Position numbers and translations under genes: made by a program. A model generated the notes under the pieces. It was not told the origin of the DNA. It ran no database searches and saw only the letters and a list, made by a program, of their open reading frames with translations. This document shows, one piece after another, positions 6,494 to 6,681 of a DNA stretch of 6,681 nucleotides. The stretch comes from an uncultured Lachnospiraceae bacterium (lineage in GTDB: Bacteria > Bacillota > Clostridia > Lachnospirales > Lachnospiraceae), in assembly GCA_934418055.1 (NCBI GenBank), contig CAKRWX010000135.1, forward strand, positions 1 to 6,681. Direction: 5' to 3'. The stretch's first letter is position 1; each line of letters starts with the position of its first letter.

Positions 6494-6528
6494 AATCAGG
6501 AAAAGAATCGGGAAAAGAATCAGAAAAA
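6493..6528 (+). repeat. Three tandem 12-base repeats just after the MATE stop codon
   Basis: GAATCAGGAAAA (6493-6504), GAATCGGGAAAA (6505-6516) and GAATCAGAAAAA (6517-6528) follow one another, starting at the last base of the TAG stop. A fourth, decayed unit may follow to about 6540. The unit is a multiple of three and the frame stays open for 25 codons past the TAG, encoding Asn, Gln, Glu, Lys and Arg residues much like the charged end of the exporter. Confidence 0.6.
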
Positions 6529-6543
6529 TAAGAAAAGAATAAA

Positions 6544-6572
6544 TCGACAAATTTTAGAAAAAGCTATATAAT
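6544..6572 (+). promoter_or_regulatory. Sigma-A promoter of deoB
   Basis: TCGACA (6544-6549, 5 of 6 matches) and a perfect TATAAT (6567-6572) are separated by exactly 17 bases. The expected start is near 6579, giving a leader of about 45 bases before the deoB ATG. That start falls inside the left arm of the terminator that follows, so promoter and terminator interlock. Confidence 0.65.
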
Positions 6573-6574
6573 AA

Positions 6575-6603
6575 AAAGAGGGGACAAAGTTTCCCTCTTT
6601 TTT
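6575..6603 (+). terminator. Intrinsic terminator of the MATE gene
   Basis: AAAGAGGGGA (6575-6584) pairs with TTCCCTCTTT (6591-6600) over 10 base pairs, including one G-U, around the 6-base loop CAAAGT. The right arm merges into six T residues (6598-6603). It lies 81 bases after the MATE stop and 20 bases before the deoB start codon, and should stop read-through from the exporter. Confidence 0.85.
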
Positions 6604-6623
6604 CGGTGTAAAGGAGAGTATCT

Positions 6624-6681
6624 ATGAAAAAATATAAAAGAATCTTTACGATTGTGATCGATTCTCTGGGCATCGGTGCGA
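6624..6681 (+). CDS. deoB: Phosphopentomutase, N-terminal 19 codons (3' partial)
   Basis: ATG at 6624 has AAGGAG (6611-6616) 7 bases upstream and opens a frame that runs off the right edge. The first residues, M-K-K-Y-K-R-I-F-T-I-V-I-D-S-L-G-I-G-A, match the start of DeoB, where the strand I-V-x-D-S-x-G-I-G carries the first metal-binding aspartate (here D13) of the alkaline-phosphatase superfamily active site. DeoB interconverts ribose or deoxyribose 1-phosphate and 5-phosphate in the cytosol, linking nucleoside phosphorolysis to central carbon metabolism; it usually sits with pnp or deoD genes, which may lie to the right. Only about 5 percent of the gene is visible, but the motif is distinctive. 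Apparently transcribed from its own promoter. Confidence 0.88.
   Translation, partial: MKKYKRIFTIVIDSLGIGA

Noticed and set aside
1..6681. CRISPR array, tRNA or rRNA genes, transposase genes
   Set aside because: No regularly spaced long repeats, cloverleaf-like sequence, ribosomal RNA motifs or transposase-like proteins were seen on either strand.

Overview
The window looks like chromosomal DNA of a Firmicute, most likely a gut Lachnospiraceae (Clostridia). The evidence is strong AGGAG-type ribosome sites, sigma-A-like promoters, moderately AT-rich DNA and protein styles typical of that family (a MATE exporter, a CysL-type LysR regulator, a bacterial PH-domain protein, DeoB). The genus cannot be fixed from this sequence alone. 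I find six protein genes that are complete or complete but for one edge, plus the first 19 codons of a seventh gene at the right edge.

Layout. Bases 1-875 (+) hold the C-terminal part of an ATPase-type protein ending in a PD-(D/E)XK nuclease-like domain; its N-terminus lies off the left edge. A perfect 10-bp inverted repeat (905-940) separates it from a convergent small PH-domain gene (952-1350, -) whose C-terminus is packed with His, Cys, Met and Asp. Next on the minus strand is a two-gene operon, read right to left: a membrane protein with an MprF-type aminoacyl-phosphatidylglycerol synthase domain (4006 to 2300), then an alpha/beta hydrolase (2303 to 1491) whose start codon overlaps the upstream stop codon (ATGA). 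A LysR regulator (4968 to 4090, -) follows and is divergent from a MATE-family exporter (5111-6493, +). After the exporter comes a promoter interlocked with an intrinsic terminator, then the start of deoB (phosphopentomutase, 6624 onward).

Functional reading. The synthase-hydrolase pair could add and remove amino acids on membrane phospholipid, tuning surface charge and resistance to cationic peptides. The LysR regulator probably controls the divergent MATE exporter from a shared 142-bp region that contains a 7-bp inverted repeat next to the exporter's weak -35 region. deoB belongs to nucleoside salvage and appears insulated from the exporter by the terminator. The window is mostly ordinary chromosomal content. 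The points of real interest are the lipid-modification pair, the metal-ligand-like tail of the PH protein and several compact regulatory arrangements. I do not see a clearly new multi-gene system.
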